From NCBI GenBank assembly GCA_036702975.1, contig DATNPX010000032.1, positions 1 to 64,000 on the forward strand: 64,000 nucleotides of DNA, given 5' to 3'. Of the stretch, positions 17,389-26,038 are shown in pieces (within the stretch, counting starts at the first letter, position 1; the number at the start of each line of letters is the position of its first letter). This DNA is from DATNPX01 sp036702975. GTDB taxonomy: Bacteria > Cyanobacteriota > Vampirovibrionia > Obscuribacterales > Obscuribacteraceae. The translations under genes and the position numbers were made by a program. Under the pieces are notes generated by a model. That model was not told where the DNA came from and did not search any database. It worked only from the letters and a program-made list of their open reading frames with translations.

Positions 17389-18261
17389 TCAGTTAGCAGA
17401 TACTGGTTGCGGACACTTACCAAATGCAGGCAGAGTCAACTCGGGCAAAGAGTTCACAAGGTGATTCAATTTCAAGCATTGACTAATCAGTTCCTTTGTT
17501 TGGGCCAAAGGTACTTGGTTAGGTCCATCACTCAGAGCCTGGTCTGGGTTTGGATGAACCTCCATGAATAGTCCATCACAACCAGCAGCCACGGCCGACT
17601 TCGCTAGCGTAGGAACATATTGACGCTGTCCACTCGTCGTGGTGCCACCACCACCTGGAAGCTGTACGCTATGAGTCGCATCAAAAATAACAGGTTTACC
17701 AAACTCCTGCATCATTGGAATGGAACGAAAGTCCACCACGAGATTATTGTAACCAAAGGTGGTACCGCGTTCGGTCAGAAAAACATCGTTATTGCCAGCA
17801 TCTGTCACTTTGCGAATGCCATTGTGCATGTCTTTCGGGCTGACGAACTGTCCTTTTTTGATATTCACAGCTTTTCCTGTTTGAGCTGCAGCGACGATCA
17901 GATCAGTCTGTCGGCAAAGAAAAGCCGGTATCTGCAAAACGTCCAGCACTTCTCCCGCGGCAAGACACTGAGACACGTCATGTACATCACTTAAAACAGG
18001 CACACCCACTTGGCGTTTGATATCAGCAAGCATGTTCAGTCCTTCGACAAGCCCAGGACCACGATAAGAATCGATTGATGTACGATTCGCCTTGTCAAAC
18101 GATGATTTGAATACCAAAGCAAAACCAAGCTCCTTAGATAAATCTTTCAACATCGTCGCGGTGTTGAATATGAGCTCCCACGATTCGATCACGCATGGAC
18201 CAGCGATAATCAAAAAGGGTTTGCCTTTTCCAATTTCAATATCTCCGATTTTGACGTTCAC
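17389..18261 (-). CDS. kdsA: 3-deoxy-8-phosphooctulonate synthase
   Basis: Condenses phosphoenolpyruvate with arabinose 5-phosphate to KDO 8-phosphate, a step in the synthesis of the lipopolysaccharide inner core in the cytoplasm. Family motifs are FLIIAGPCVIES near the N-terminus, FKSSFDKANRTS, LSDVHDVSQ, QIPAFLCRQTDL, NIKKGQF, TERGTTFGYNNLVVDFRS, FDATHSVQLPGG and DGLFMEVHPNPDQALSDGPN. GTG 18261 is chosen because GGGAGGAG lies 5 nt upstream and this gives 290 aa, the normal length; the open frame continues to 18330 with a stretch foreign to the family. The gene shows that the organism is a diderm with KDO-containing glycolipid. It runs into the aspartyl protease gene after 19 bp. Confidence 0.95.
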   Translation of the reverse strand: MNVKIGDIEIGKGKPFLIIAGPCVIESWELIFNTATMLKDLSKELGFALVFKSSFDKANRTSIDSYRGPGLVEGLNMLADIKRQVGVPVLSDVHDVSQCLAAGEVLDVLQIPAFLCRQTDLIVAAAQTGKAVNIKKGQFVSPKDMHNGIRKVTDAGNNDVFLTERGTTFGYNNLVVDFRSIPMMQEFGKPVIFDATHSVQLPGGGGTTTSGQRQYVPTLAKSAVAAGCDGLFMEVHPNPDQALSDGPNQVPLAQTKELISQCLKLNHLVNSLPELTLPAFGKCPQPVSAN

Positions 18262-18338
18262 AACAGCTCCTCCCAGTGGCAAACATATTGTAAGACATAT
18301 ATGAATTAGCTTCAGAAGCCACTTGCGCAATTTGCGTC

Positions 18339-18641
18339 ATGATTACAAAGCGAAAAAATGGTGTTGTATTGAACGTTTTGGCCCAACCAGGCAGCAAGGA
18401 TCTCGGTCTTATCGGAATTCAAGAGAACCGCCTCAAGATTCGACTAACGGCAAAAGCTGTGGACGGCGCAGCAAACAACCAGCTATGCGAGTTCCTCAGC
18501 AAAAAGCTGCACATTTCTAAATCATCCATAATCTTGACATCCGGCGCTCTTGGACGTCGAAAAACGCTTTTTATTGAAGGTGACAGCGACGCAATTTTGA
18601 AACGATTAGAACTCTTGTTGGCGCCGCCTATTAGTCAATGA
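18339..18641 (+). CDS. DUF167 (YggU) family protein
   Basis: 100 aa, the usual size. The DUF167 pattern is clear: VLAQPGSKDLGL, ENRLKIRLTAKAVDGAANNQ, LCEFLSKKLHISKSSI, ILTSGALGRRKTLFIEG. The family is widespread and its biochemical role is not settled. The gene is divergent from kdsA with about 77 bp between starts and converges on the next minus-strand gene across palindrome copy 2. Confidence 0.92.
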   Translation: MITKRKNGVVLNVLAQPGSKDLGLIGIQENRLKIRLTAKAVDGAANNQLCEFLSKKLHISKSSIILTSGALGRRKTLFIEGDSDAILKRLELLLAPPISQ

Positions 18642-18700
18642 AAATTAGAACTGGTGGGATTTTTCGGCTCGAGAGCCCACTCGACATCCCGGACAATTAA

Positions 18701-18726
18701 TTGCTTAACCGATATCGGTTAAGCAA
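18701..18726. repeat. palindromic element, copy 2 (longest, 26 bp perfect)
   Basis: The core AACCGATATCGGTT is flanked by TTGCTT and AAGCAA, giving 26 bp of perfect dyad symmetry. Compared with copies 1 and 3, the arm base next to the core is T with A on the other side instead of C with G, a compensatory change. It lies between convergent genes and no T-run follows on either strand. Confidence 0.92.
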
Positions 18727-18742
18727 CAGAAGAATCAACCTT

Positions 18743-19144
18743 TCAGCGTGGTCCCAAATATTTCACTAGCCGATAAACCGTATGCCCGGCTCGTTGACTT
18801 ATTGGCATCACCAGCCCAAGTCGTATTGCCTCAGCCAGAATCGGACGCAGTGTGCGAATCTTCTTGAGTTGACGCGGTCCACCCGCCATTTCTGGCAGCG
18901 TCATACCAAGCTGATTTTTCTCCAGCAATTTGACTACCTTATTTTCAGCGGGTTTTGCGTCTCCGGGCTTTTTCTCAGCGCCACGCGCCGGAGTCTTCCT
19001 AGCTACCGGTGTTGCTGCCGGCACGGAACCCCCCGGAGTCGACACCGCTGGCGCAGCACCGGCGGGTGGCGCCGGTGGCAGTCCAGTGGATGGTGGCGCT
19101 AGCGCCGCGTTCTGATCAGTTGCTGAGCTATCCGACTCTGTCAA
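18743..19144 (-). CDS. hypothetical protein with Pro/Ala-rich N-terminus and winged-helix-like C-terminus
   Basis: The frame extends to 19483 but that would overlap the branching-enzyme gene by 200 bp. TTG 19144 is chosen because GAGGG lies 7 nt upstream, giving 133 aa. The first half is low complexity (Pro/Ala/Gly). The second half is basic and may fold as a small DNA-binding winged helix (KVVKLLEKNQLGMTLPEMAG, ILAEAIRLGLVMPISQRAG, HTVYRLVKYLGPR). No family is recognised with confidence, and the start is the weakest part of this call. Confidence 0.55.
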   Translation of the reverse strand: MTESDSSATDQNAALAPPSTGLPPAPPAGAAPAVSTPGGSVPAATPVARKTPARGAEKKPGDAKPAENKVVKLLEKNQLGMTLPEMAGGPRQLKKIRTLRPILAEAIRLGLVMPISQRAGHTVYRLVKYLGPR

Positions 19145-19279
19145 TTGAGTTCCCTCACTCGTTATTGGAGCTCCTCTAAAAGCATACACTTCAAGAATAG
19201 TTACGGATTTGAAAAGCGAAGTAGGCAAACGGAATATTGAATTGCTATATATTTTGAACGCACGCCGAAGGAGCTGTAA

Positions 19280-20944
19280 GTGAGCGTTGGTTCGTTTGTT
19301 TTCATGCTGCATAGCCACCTGCCCTATTATCGCAAGGCAGGGATGTGGCCGTTCGGAGAAGAGAGTGTCTACGAATGTATGGCCGAAACCTACATTCCGC
19401 TTCTGAATGCCATCGCCGACCTTTGGGACGAGGGAATTCCGGCAAAATTGACGATCGGCATTACACCGATCTTGTGCGAGCAACTCTCAGACCCACACCT
19501 GAATGCAGGTTTCGATAAGTTTCTCGGCGACAGAATTCACGCCGCGCAGCAAGATGAAAAACGCTTTAGCCCAAGAGGCGAAGCGGCAAATGTAGATTTC
19601 CTTCACCTAGCGAAGTTTTACACGAACTGGTTTGAAAAGATTCGCCGCGATTATCATGAGCGCTGGAATCGCGACATAATCGCCGGATTTAGAAAATACC
19701 AGGACCTTGGTGCTATCGAAATTACGACTTCGGCAGCCACACATTGTTTCTCACCACTGCTAAAAACTGACTCATCGTTATTTGGTCAATATAAGGCAGG
19801 TGTTGAATCATACAAGCGACATTTCGGTCGCGCGCCTAAAGGATTTTGGCTTCCTGAATGTGCCTATAGACCAGCTGAAGGCGACCGCGCAGGTATCGAA
19901 AAATGGCTCTATGAGCTCGGTTTACAGTACTTTTTTACCGAGTCGTTCGTAATTGAAGGCGGCCAGACAGTTGAATTGCGTCGCGTGTTCGGACCGTATG
20001 GAAGTGTGGAATACATTCCAGTACCGCCACGCCCAGCGACAGGTTTGAATACCTTCGAAGCTTATTGGCTCAAAGAATATCCGGTCGCGGTACTCGGACG
20101 TCACGAAAAAGCTGGTTACCAGGTCTGGTCTGCAGACCATGGTTATCCAGGCGACGGCAATTATCGCGAGTTTCATAAAAAAGACGATGTTTCCGGATTG
20201 CACTTTTGGAAATTGACTTCAAAGACAACCGATCTTGGAGAAAAGCAGCTGTACAGTCCGGAAGCAGCAGCGCATCGAGTGCGCGAGAATTCCGACCATT
20301 ACGTCGGATTCCTGCAAGAACAGTTGACTGACCATCTCAAGAAAACAGGTAAGCCTGGTCTCGTGATGGTTAGTTTCGATACAGAGCTTTTCGGACACTG
20401 GTGGTTTGAAGGCGTGTCGTGGATCAAAGACGTGATCAAAAAATTGCGCACTTACACTGCTGTCACCATGAGAACAGCGAGTGAATTCCTAGAGTTCCAG
20501 CCTCCAACGCAAGCAATTGAGATCCCGCAATCATCATGGGGATCTGGTGGACACTGGCAAGTTTGGCTCAACAACGAGACCGAATGGATGTGGCCGCTGA
20601 TCCACGACGCGGAAGTGGCGATGGAAGATATCGCAGAAGCAAACAATAACAAGTCGGATGCGCTGACGCAACGAGCACTTAAGCAAGCAGCTCGCGAGCT
20701 AGTGCTTTTGCAGTCTAGCGATTGGCCATTCCTAGTCACCACGGGACAAGCCAAGCAATATGCCGTAGAACGCTTCAATCAACACGTGGAGCGTTTCAAG
20801 AATCTCGTCGAGATGTTGCGTTTCAACAAACTGGACGAAGCAAAAATCGCCGAATACGAGGATGTAGATAACCCATTCCCGACGATCTCCGCCTCTGATT
20901 TCGCTCGTCCGCAACAGCTCGATGCCACTGCGGCAAGAAGCTGA
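19280..20944 (+). CDS. GH57 family 1,4-alpha-glucan branching enzyme
   Basis: 554 aa. It should form alpha-1,6 branches in glycogen. GH57 motifs are visible in order: FMLHSHLPYY at residues 8-17, GITPILCEQL near 60, the catalytic nucleophile Glu193 in KGFWLPECAYRP, and the acid/base Asp367 in MVSFDTELFGHWWFEG, then a helical C-terminal domain with SSWGSGGHWQVWLN and the helical bundle. Length and order match GH57 branching enzymes rather than the longer GH57 amylopullulanases. GTG 19280 follows AAGGAG at 6 nt. Pyruvate kinase follows 72 bp later on the same strand, so the two may be co-transcribed and link glycogen to glycolysis. Confidence 0.9.
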   Translation: MSVGSFVFMLHSHLPYYRKAGMWPFGEESVYECMAETYIPLLNAIADLWDEGIPAKLTIGITPILCEQLSDPHLNAGFDKFLGDRIHAAQQDEKRFSPRGEAANVDFLHLAKFYTNWFEKIRRDYHERWNRDIIAGFRKYQDLGAIEITTSAATHCFSPLLKTDSSLFGQYKAGVESYKRHFGRAPKGFWLPECAYRPAEGDRAGIEKWLYELGLQYFFTESFVIEGGQTVELRRVFGPYGSVEYIPVPPRPATGLNTFEAYWLKEYPVAVLGRHEKAGYQVWSADHGYPGDGNYREFHKKDDVSGLHFWKLTSKTTDLGEKQLYSPEAAAHRVRENSDHYVGFLQEQLTDHLKKTGKPGLVMVSFDTELFGHWWFEGVSWIKDVIKKLRTYTAVTMRTASEFLEFQPPTQAIEIPQSSWGSGGHWQVWLNNETEWMWPLIHDAEVAMEDIAEANNNKSDALTQRALKQAARELVLLQSSDWPFLVTTGQAKQYAVERFNQHVERFKNLVEMLRFNKLDEAKIAEYEDVDNPFPTISASDFARPQQLDATAARS

Positions 20945-21016
20945 AAGTTAGAAGTTGATAGTCAACCATCACCATTACGTTGACAACATAATCCGACCAG
21001 AAATAGGAGACATCTA

Positions 21017-22462
21017 ATGGCTCGTACTAAGATCATCGCGACGATCGGTCCGGCGTGCCGAAGTCCGGTCATGCTTGAAGAGCTGATCAAAGCGGGTATG
21101 GACGTTGCTCGTATCAACTGCTCCCATGCTGACCACGACTCGATCGCGTCAATTACCGTCGACATTCGCGAAATCAGTCAGCGTCTCGATAAATCTGTTG
21201 GGATCTTGCTTGACCTGTCAGGTCCAAAGATCCGGACTGGCACGCTGAAAGACAGCAAGCCTGTTGAACTGGAGCAAGGCAAGCACTTCACACTCACAAA
21301 CCGCGTGCTAGACGGAACAAACGAAATCGTAACGACCAACTATGCCTTATTGTCTCAAGAAGTAAAAACCGGCGACACCATCCTTCTGGACGACGGTCTC
21401 ATCGAGCTCAAGGTGATCAAAACAACTGACACCGACGCAACTTGCGAAATCGTTGTCGGTGGCATCCTAAAAAATCATCAGGGAATAAATCTGCCTGGCG
21501 TCAGACTGTCGATTCCAGCCATGACAGAGAAAGACAAAGCGGACCTTGCATTCGGACTGAAATACGATGTCGATTTCGTCGCCCTCTCCTTTGTTCGCGA
21601 TCCGCAAGACATTCTCTACTTGCGTGAACAAATAGGCGAGCACTGGCCGCCGGTTCTTATCATCGCAAAACTGGAAAAACCAGAGGCGATGGATCACCTT
21701 GAGGAGATCCTTGATGTCGCCGACGGTGTCATGATTGCAAGAGGCGATTTGGGCGTCGAACTACCACCGGAGCGCGTTCCGCCAGCCCAGAAGCTCATAA
21801 CTAAACGCGCTAACGCCAAAGGAAAACCAGTCATCACCGCCACACAAATGTTGGATTCGATGGCTTTGAATCCACGTCCGACCCGCGCTGAAGCCTCGGA
21901 CGTAGCAAACGCTATATACGATGGAACCGATGCCGTCATGCTCTCGGAGGAGACGGCGACTGGGAAGTATCCACTCGAGGTCGTGCGCATGATGCGGCGT
22001 ATTGCCGCAGCCGCTGAGGGCAGCATGGACATGACTAAACTGCACCAACACGAATTGCCTACTTCCGCTCACGCGATCGCACATGCAGCTTGTAATATGG
22101 CCGTAGACATGAAAGCAAGGTTAATAGCTGCATTTACAAAAAGTGGCTCCACTGCTCGCCTGATTTCGCAATTTCGTCCGCCAAATCCGATCATCGCGCT
22201 CACTCAGCACGTGCACGTCTATCGGCAGCTCTCTTTAATTTGGGGAACAACGCCGCTTATGCTGACGGAAGTCTCAGACTCTGAATCTACGCTTTCACTA
22301 GTAGAAGACACACTTCTCAAACGCGGTTTTGTCTCGCCTAAAGAAAATATCGTAATCACAGGTGGGTTGCCGATTGCAGCTCGCGGCGCCGCGAACTTCG
22401 TCAAACTCTCAAGTGTGCAGCCGAAGGTTCCATCGAGCTATTGGGAATTGAAAGGCATCTGA
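21017..22462 (+). CDS. pyk: pyruvate kinase
   Basis: Converts phosphoenolpyruvate and ADP to pyruvate and ATP in the cytoplasm. 481 aa. Motifs in order: IATIGPACRSPVMLEELI, ARINCSHADH, LDLSGPKIRTG, SFVRDPQDI, IIAKLEKPEAMDHL, MIARGDLGVELPPERVP (active-site helix), KPVITATQMLDSM, RAEASDVANAIYDGTDAVM and the C-terminal allosteric domain from about residue 350. ATG 21017 is preceded by AGGAGA at 6 nt. The gene appears intact, with length and metal and substrate residues as expected for bacterial enzymes. Confidence 0.97.
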   Translation: MARTKIIATIGPACRSPVMLEELIKAGMDVARINCSHADHDSIASITVDIREISQRLDKSVGILLDLSGPKIRTGTLKDSKPVELEQGKHFTLTNRVLDGTNEIVTTNYALLSQEVKTGDTILLDDGLIELKVIKTTDTDATCEIVVGGILKNHQGINLPGVRLSIPAMTEKDKADLAFGLKYDVDFVALSFVRDPQDILYLREQIGEHWPPVLIIAKLEKPEAMDHLEEILDVADGVMIARGDLGVELPPERVPPAQKLITKRANAKGKPVITATQMLDSMALNPRPTRAEASDVANAIYDGTDAVMLSEETATGKYPLEVVRMMRRIAAAAEGSMDMTKLHQHELPTSAHAIAHAACNMAVDMKARLIAAFTKSGSTARLISQFRPPNPIIALTQHVHVYRQLSLIWGTTPLMLTEVSDSESTLSLVEDTLLKRGFVSPKENIVITGGLPIAARGAANFVKLSSVQPKVPSSYWELKGI

Positions 22463-22506
22463 CCAACCAGGCGACGTCATAGGCCGAGCGGTGCTCGCCC
22501 ACGGGC

Positions 22507-23943
22507 TCAGGAGCCAAATCCGAGACAGAGGGTTCGCTGTGATTCAATCACTTTAAGATTACGCGGCGACGAATATAGAAGAATCTCGGCATAAGAGACA
22601 GGTAAAGACCGAAAACACGCACAGAAAAGCTGCTCGGAGAACCAGCGTGTTCGGTCCTTGTAACACCAATACGCAGCGAGATAGAGCTGAATATATTTTC
22701 TACTAACGCCGTCAAAGTTTTGAAACAGAAAAGTTGAAATTCGAATTTGCAGATCCGTTTCCTCGAATTCTTCTTCAGGACTTTTCTGATTGCTTCTCCG
22801 AATGTCGTTATCAGCGTTTTCTTCCCAGCTTTCCTTCTCCCCGCTTTTCTCCCGGCTTTCATCGGCAGTTTTTTCGCCACTTCCACCATGACTCTTGCCA
22901 AAGTTCCTTTCGTAAACATTTTCGGTGTTCCAGGGAGCAACAATAAAGAAGTCAGCATCGAAAAATGCTGCTCTTGGCTCATTCTGAAGACGTCTGGGTC
23001 CGGTGCTTCCTAGGGCACCATGTCCCGCCGCTTTTGATGGCGGACGACCCAATTTACCACCAGGCACAGAGCGCACAAAGTTATTGGCAAATGGACTCTC
23101 GACGAAATCATCAAGTTCCAGCATGGTTATTGCGGCAGCTACTTTGCCTGCCGCTAACCCAGTTCTGGCGCAGATTTCGTCAATGGACAGCGGAATCACG
23201 TCACTAAGAGCTTCAAAGACAAGTTTCTCCGTCCCTGTGAGATTTTCGATTTTCTCTTGCCACAGCTGGCTGACCACGTCTGCGCCATTGGCTTGCACAG
23301 GTTGCGCACCAGCTCCGGGGCTCTGGTTCGCGGCATGTTCATGGTCACAGCTACTTAACTTACCGTGAACATCCAGCGATTCGCCATCGGAGCCTCCATG
23401 CTCGTTTTCTCCTAGCGATTGGTCCTCCGTCATCGGGTGCATGTTGGCTGGTGTGGCTCGGCTACGCTTCGTCATAATCGGATGGAACTCTGAATGGGGA
23501 AATACTTTGTCAGGTTTCACCATAAGGCTTTCAAGCACGATCCGCACTTTGCGCAAGATATTCAGTGCCGTCGATTGAGCGACTCCGACGAGTCTGTGAA
23601 GCCGGTATGAACTCACGGCAAATCCGCGCTCCATGAACCAAATTGCAGCCAACCAAGGTTTCGCAAATCGGATCCTTTCGAAGAGATTTCCAGCAGTCAC
23701 CGATGTTTTGAAATGGCAGTTGGAACAAAAGATTCTTCGCCCCTTTCCCTCTCCAAATTCCGTACAATGACAAACTTCGCAGCGAAATAGCTCATTCGCC
23801 TTAATGAGTCTCTTCATTTCCGACCAACAAGACTCTTCTGTTCTAAAACGCCTATTAAATCGACGCCACAGGCGCTGGAAGCGAAGCTCCTCACTCGTAG
23901 CTTCAGTATCGCCATATTTTCTTCGACAAGAAAACAGGTTCAT
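22507..23943 (-). CDS. domesticated IS1595-type transposase with DprA-like winged helix
   Basis: 478 aa. Residues about 30-140 match the N-terminus of IS1595/ISXO2 transposases: FRTEESCWSEMKRLIKAN, a zinc ribbon with Cys55, Cys58, Cys73 and Cys76 (CEVC, CSNC), FKTSVTAGNLFERIRF, WLAAIWFMERGFAVSSYRL and a helix-turn-helix (GVAQSTALNILRKVR). The last part, GVSRKYIQLYLAAYWCYKD, resembles the C-terminal end of the same transposases. Between them the DDE catalytic core is missing; instead there is a His/Ser-rich linker and, at residues about 236-291, a winged helix like the DprA C-terminus (LTGTEKLVFEALSDVIPLS, IDEICARTGLAAGKVAAAI), then a charged Glu/Lys/Ser region. No terminal inverted repeats or target duplication were seen. 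It probably binds DNA without transposing. Confidence 0.75.
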   Translation of the reverse strand: MNLFSCRRKYGDTEATSEELRFQRLWRRFNRRFRTEESCWSEMKRLIKANELFRCEVCHCTEFGEGKGRRIFCSNCHFKTSVTAGNLFERIRFAKPWLAAIWFMERGFAVSSYRLHRLVGVAQSTALNILRKVRIVLESLMVKPDKVFPHSEFHPIMTKRSRATPANMHPMTEDQSLGENEHGGSDGESLDVHGKLSSCDHEHAANQSPGAGAQPVQANGADVVSQLWQEKIENLTGTEKLVFEALSDVIPLSIDEICARTGLAAGKVAAAITMLELDDFVESPFANNFVRSVPGGKLGRPPSKAAGHGALGSTGPRRLQNEPRAAFFDADFFIVAPWNTENVYERNFGKSHGGSGEKTADESREKSGEKESWEENADNDIRRSNQKSPEEEFEETDLQIRISTFLFQNFDGVSRKYIQLYLAAYWCYKDRTRWFSEQLFCACFRSLPVSYAEILLYSSPRNLKVIESQRTLCLGFGS

Positions 23944-23994
23944 TAGAAGAGAACACCCTCAAACTTCTCTACTTCTTAATACGATCAAGAGTCG

Positions 23995-24031
23995 AGAAAA
24001 GTTCAATCGGTAGATAAACTTGAACTTTTCT
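23995..24031. promoter_or_regulatory. 12-bp perfect inverted repeat upstream of the transposase-derived gene
   Basis: AGAAAAGTTCAA at 23995-24006 and TTGAACTTTTCT at 24020-24031 are exact inverted copies separated by 13 nt. The element lies 52 bp upstream of the transposase-derived gene and about 120 bp past the sufR stop. It could be an operator, for example for the transposase-derived protein itself, a relic of a transposon end, or a terminator for sufR (the stem ends in TTTTCT). Confidence 0.6.
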
Positions 24032-24068
24032 GACTAATTGCCAAATTGCGGCTGGGCTTGCGTTTTCA

Positions 24069-24092
24069 TGCTCAACCGATATCGGTTGAGCA
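24069..24092. repeat. palindromic element, copy 3 (24 bp perfect)
   Basis: The core AACCGATATCGGTT carries TGCTC and GAGCA arms. It lies between the sufR stop and the transposase-derived gene, both on the minus strand, 38 bp from the inverted repeat at 23995-24031. Confidence 0.92.
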
Positions 24093-24148
24093 CAAATCAA
24101 ACAAGGGAAAACCGCGCCCTATCTTTAAACAGCGGTGAACTACTCTGC

Positions 24149-24805
24149 TTAAACCGAGCCATCCTGGTCGGCATGAACCAAATAAGCGCAAACCGGATCG
24201 TCTTTTAGCATGTACTTGGTTCTGGAAATCTTCACACCAAGCAGATCTTCCATGAGACGTGGTTCAAGTACACACAGCTGACGATAAGTGTTCGCCAAAT
24301 CATGGACAGAGCAATGATGCTGAAAAATGATGAAGTTGCCATCATCCAACTGTTTCCAATCGGTCATGTAACCATTTTCTGAGAAAATTTTAGATACTTC
24401 CTCTACACGCTTTTGAAGCGATTTGTTCTCGACTCGTGATTTGAGCCGTTCTGCAAGCCGACTATTTCGCTTGGATAAAAGGTCCATCACGCCCTTGTGC
24501 CCGCTTTGCTCAAACACAAGATCGAGCAAATCCGCCGCTAAGTTCTGGAATCCCGATGGAAAAAGCGATTCGGACTTTCCGGTCAGTTTGTATTTGTACG
24601 TAGGGCGCCCCCGAGATTTCCTTTCCAGCCGAGACTCAACCAATCCATCTTTTTGAAGCGAAGCTAAATGGCGGCGCACGGCCATAGCCGTAACGCCAAG
24701 CACTTCTACCAGCTCTCCTACGGTCAGTTCGCCGCCACGTTTCAGGTAGAGAAGCAGCGCCTCCTGGGTTTTCTCTGGAACTTCATTTAGCGGCTGAGTG
24801 ACCAT
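24149..24805 (-). CDS. sufR: SufR-like Fe-S-dependent transcriptional repressor
   Basis: 218 aa, the size of cyanobacterial SufR. An N-terminal DeoR/ArsR-type winged helix (ELTVGELVEVLGVTAMAV, RRHLASLQKDGLVESRL) is followed by a C-terminal Fe-S domain with Cys165, Cys178 and Cys206. The family motif is CX12CX13CX14C; here it reads CX12CX27C, so the third of the four family cysteines is absent, as are its neighbours. The gene is divergent from the suf operon that starts at about 25.2 kb, the arrangement in cyanobacteria, where SufR with its cluster represses sufBCDS. An inverted repeat at 25109-25125 is a candidate binding site. The change in ligand set is the only oddity. Confidence 0.88.
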   Translation of the reverse strand: MVTQPLNEVPEKTQEALLLYLKRGGELTVGELVEVLGVTAMAVRRHLASLQKDGLVESRLERKSRGRPTYKYKLTGKSESLFPSGFQNLAADLLDLVFEQSGHKGVMDLLSKRNSRLAERLKSRVENKSLQKRVEEVSKIFSENGYMTDWKQLDDGNFIIFQHHCSVHDLANTYRQLCVLEPRLMEDLLGVKISRTKYMLKDDPVCAYLVHADQDGSV

Positions 24806-25246
24806 TTTTGAACTCTTTATAAACTAAATCCAGCTATTTAGGATTCTAGCAATGCAAACCAGCATGGCCAGTGAACCGAAGTGTCTATAACAGCGCGTCG
24901 CTTCTGACAGTTACCGCACGTCGCTTCAATTTCTCCAGCTCGACAGGCACTTTTACCATTAAATAGAGCAAAAACCACAGTTTTGCGGAGGTGTCTTGAT
25001 TGTTCTCTGCATCCTGGGAATTTGAAGCTACTTTCATAACCCTAACTCACGAAAGAGTGCCAGTCACATTGGTGGAAACCCCAATCCAGCCGGGCTTCAG
25101 ATGTAACCGTAATAGAAACTATTACTAAAAATCATACACCCGGACAGATATTTTTGATACTATTTTATCTATAAAAGCCGTCCGGCCAATTGTTGGAGAT
25201 CCTTAAGGAAGCGGAACCGGGGTTACCGCTCGGAGTGAAACGACTG
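24806..25246. promoter_or_regulatory. divergent sufR-suf control region
   Basis: This 440-bp region holds two dyads. GTAATAG-AAA-CTATTAC is a perfect inverted repeat at 25109-25125, 45-65 bp before a run of -10-like AT words (TATTTTATC, TATAAA) ahead of sufC. CTAAAT-N6-ATTTAG at 24824-24841 lies just upstream of the sufR start. Either could be the operator for SufR; the first is better placed for the suf promoter. No -35 box could be fixed. The rest shows nothing notable. Confidence 0.5.
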
Positions 25247-26017
25247 ATGACCGCTAAAGAACCATTGTTACTGATTGAGAATCTGCACGTCAGTGTGGAG
25301 GATAAAGAGATTCTGCACGGAGTGAATCTGAAGATTTATCCGGGCGAGATCCACGCGATTATGGGCCGCAACGGGTCTGGTAAGTCCACGCTGTCTTATA
25401 CGCTGATGGGTCATCCGCGCTATCACATTACGCAGGGCAGTGTCGTATTTAAAGGGCAAGATATCACCGAGATGACCCCTGACCAACGCGCAAGACTTGG
25501 TTTAGCACTTGCTTTTCAGTATCCGGTCGCCATCCCGGGAGTGTCAGTTTCGAATTTTCTCAGGGCTTCGCTTAAGGCAGTGCGTGGACGGGAGATTCCT
25601 GTCAAAGAGTTCCGCCAGGAATTGAAGGTGCAAATGAAGAAGCTCGGTGTCCGTGACGAATTTCTCTCGCGTTATGTCAATGATGGATTCTCTGGTGGCG
25701 AAAAGAAACGCCTGGAAATTCTTCAGTTGGCGCTCATGGCACCACAACTAACAGTGCTCGACGAGACCGACTCCGGACTCGATATCGACGCCCTCAAAAC
25801 GGTCGCCGAAGGCGTCAACAGCCTGGTTACGACCGATACAGCGATTTTGCTGATCACTCACTATCAGCGTATTTTGAACTACGTCGAACCTCAATTTGTG
25901 CATGTTTTTGCTGACGGACAGATTATCAAATCTGGCGGCAGCGAACTTGCCAAAGAACTGGAAGAGCGTGGCTATGAATGGGTAACCCAAGAGCTGACGC
26001 CATCAGGCGTTGCTTAG
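25247..26017 (+). CDS. sufC: Fe-S assembly ATPase SufC
   Basis: ABC-type ATPase of the SufBCD scaffold that drives Fe-S cluster assembly. Walker A is MGRNGSGKSTL, the signature is GFSGGEKKR, Walker B is LTVLDETDSGLD (with Asp-Glu-Thr typical of SufC) and the H-loop is LLITHYQR. ATG 25247 gives 256 aa, normal for the family; the open frame starts at TTG 25190, adding 19 residues with no family match. GGAG precedes the ATG at 11 nt. It is the first gene of the operon sufC-B-D-Rieske-S-U-DUF59. Confidence 0.95.
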   Translation: MTAKEPLLLIENLHVSVEDKEILHGVNLKIYPGEIHAIMGRNGSGKSTLSYTLMGHPRYHITQGSVVFKGQDITEMTPDQRARLGLALAFQYPVAIPGVSVSNFLRASLKAVRGREIPVKEFRQELKVQMKKLGVRDEFLSRYVNDGFSGGEKKRLEILQLALMAPQLTVLDETDSGLDIDALKTVAEGVNSLVTTDTAILLITHYQRILNYVEPQFVHVFADGQIIKSGGSELAKELEERGYEWVTQELTPSGVA

Positions 26018-26038
26018 GAACTGCTCTAAGGAGGCAAT

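Noticed and set aside
19145..19483. N-terminal extension of the minus-strand hypothetical protein
   Set aside because: It would overlap the branching-enzyme gene by about 200 bp; TTG 19144 has a good ribosome-binding site.
22073..22080. GCGATCGC, the cyanobacterial HIP1 octamer
   Set aside because: Only an isolated occurrence was noticed, so the window is not HIP1-rich; the repeated palindrome is a different sequence.
22548..22982. A second minus-strand frame of 144 codons within the transposase-derived gene
   Set aside because: Out-of-frame shadow; the 478-codon frame has continuous domain content.
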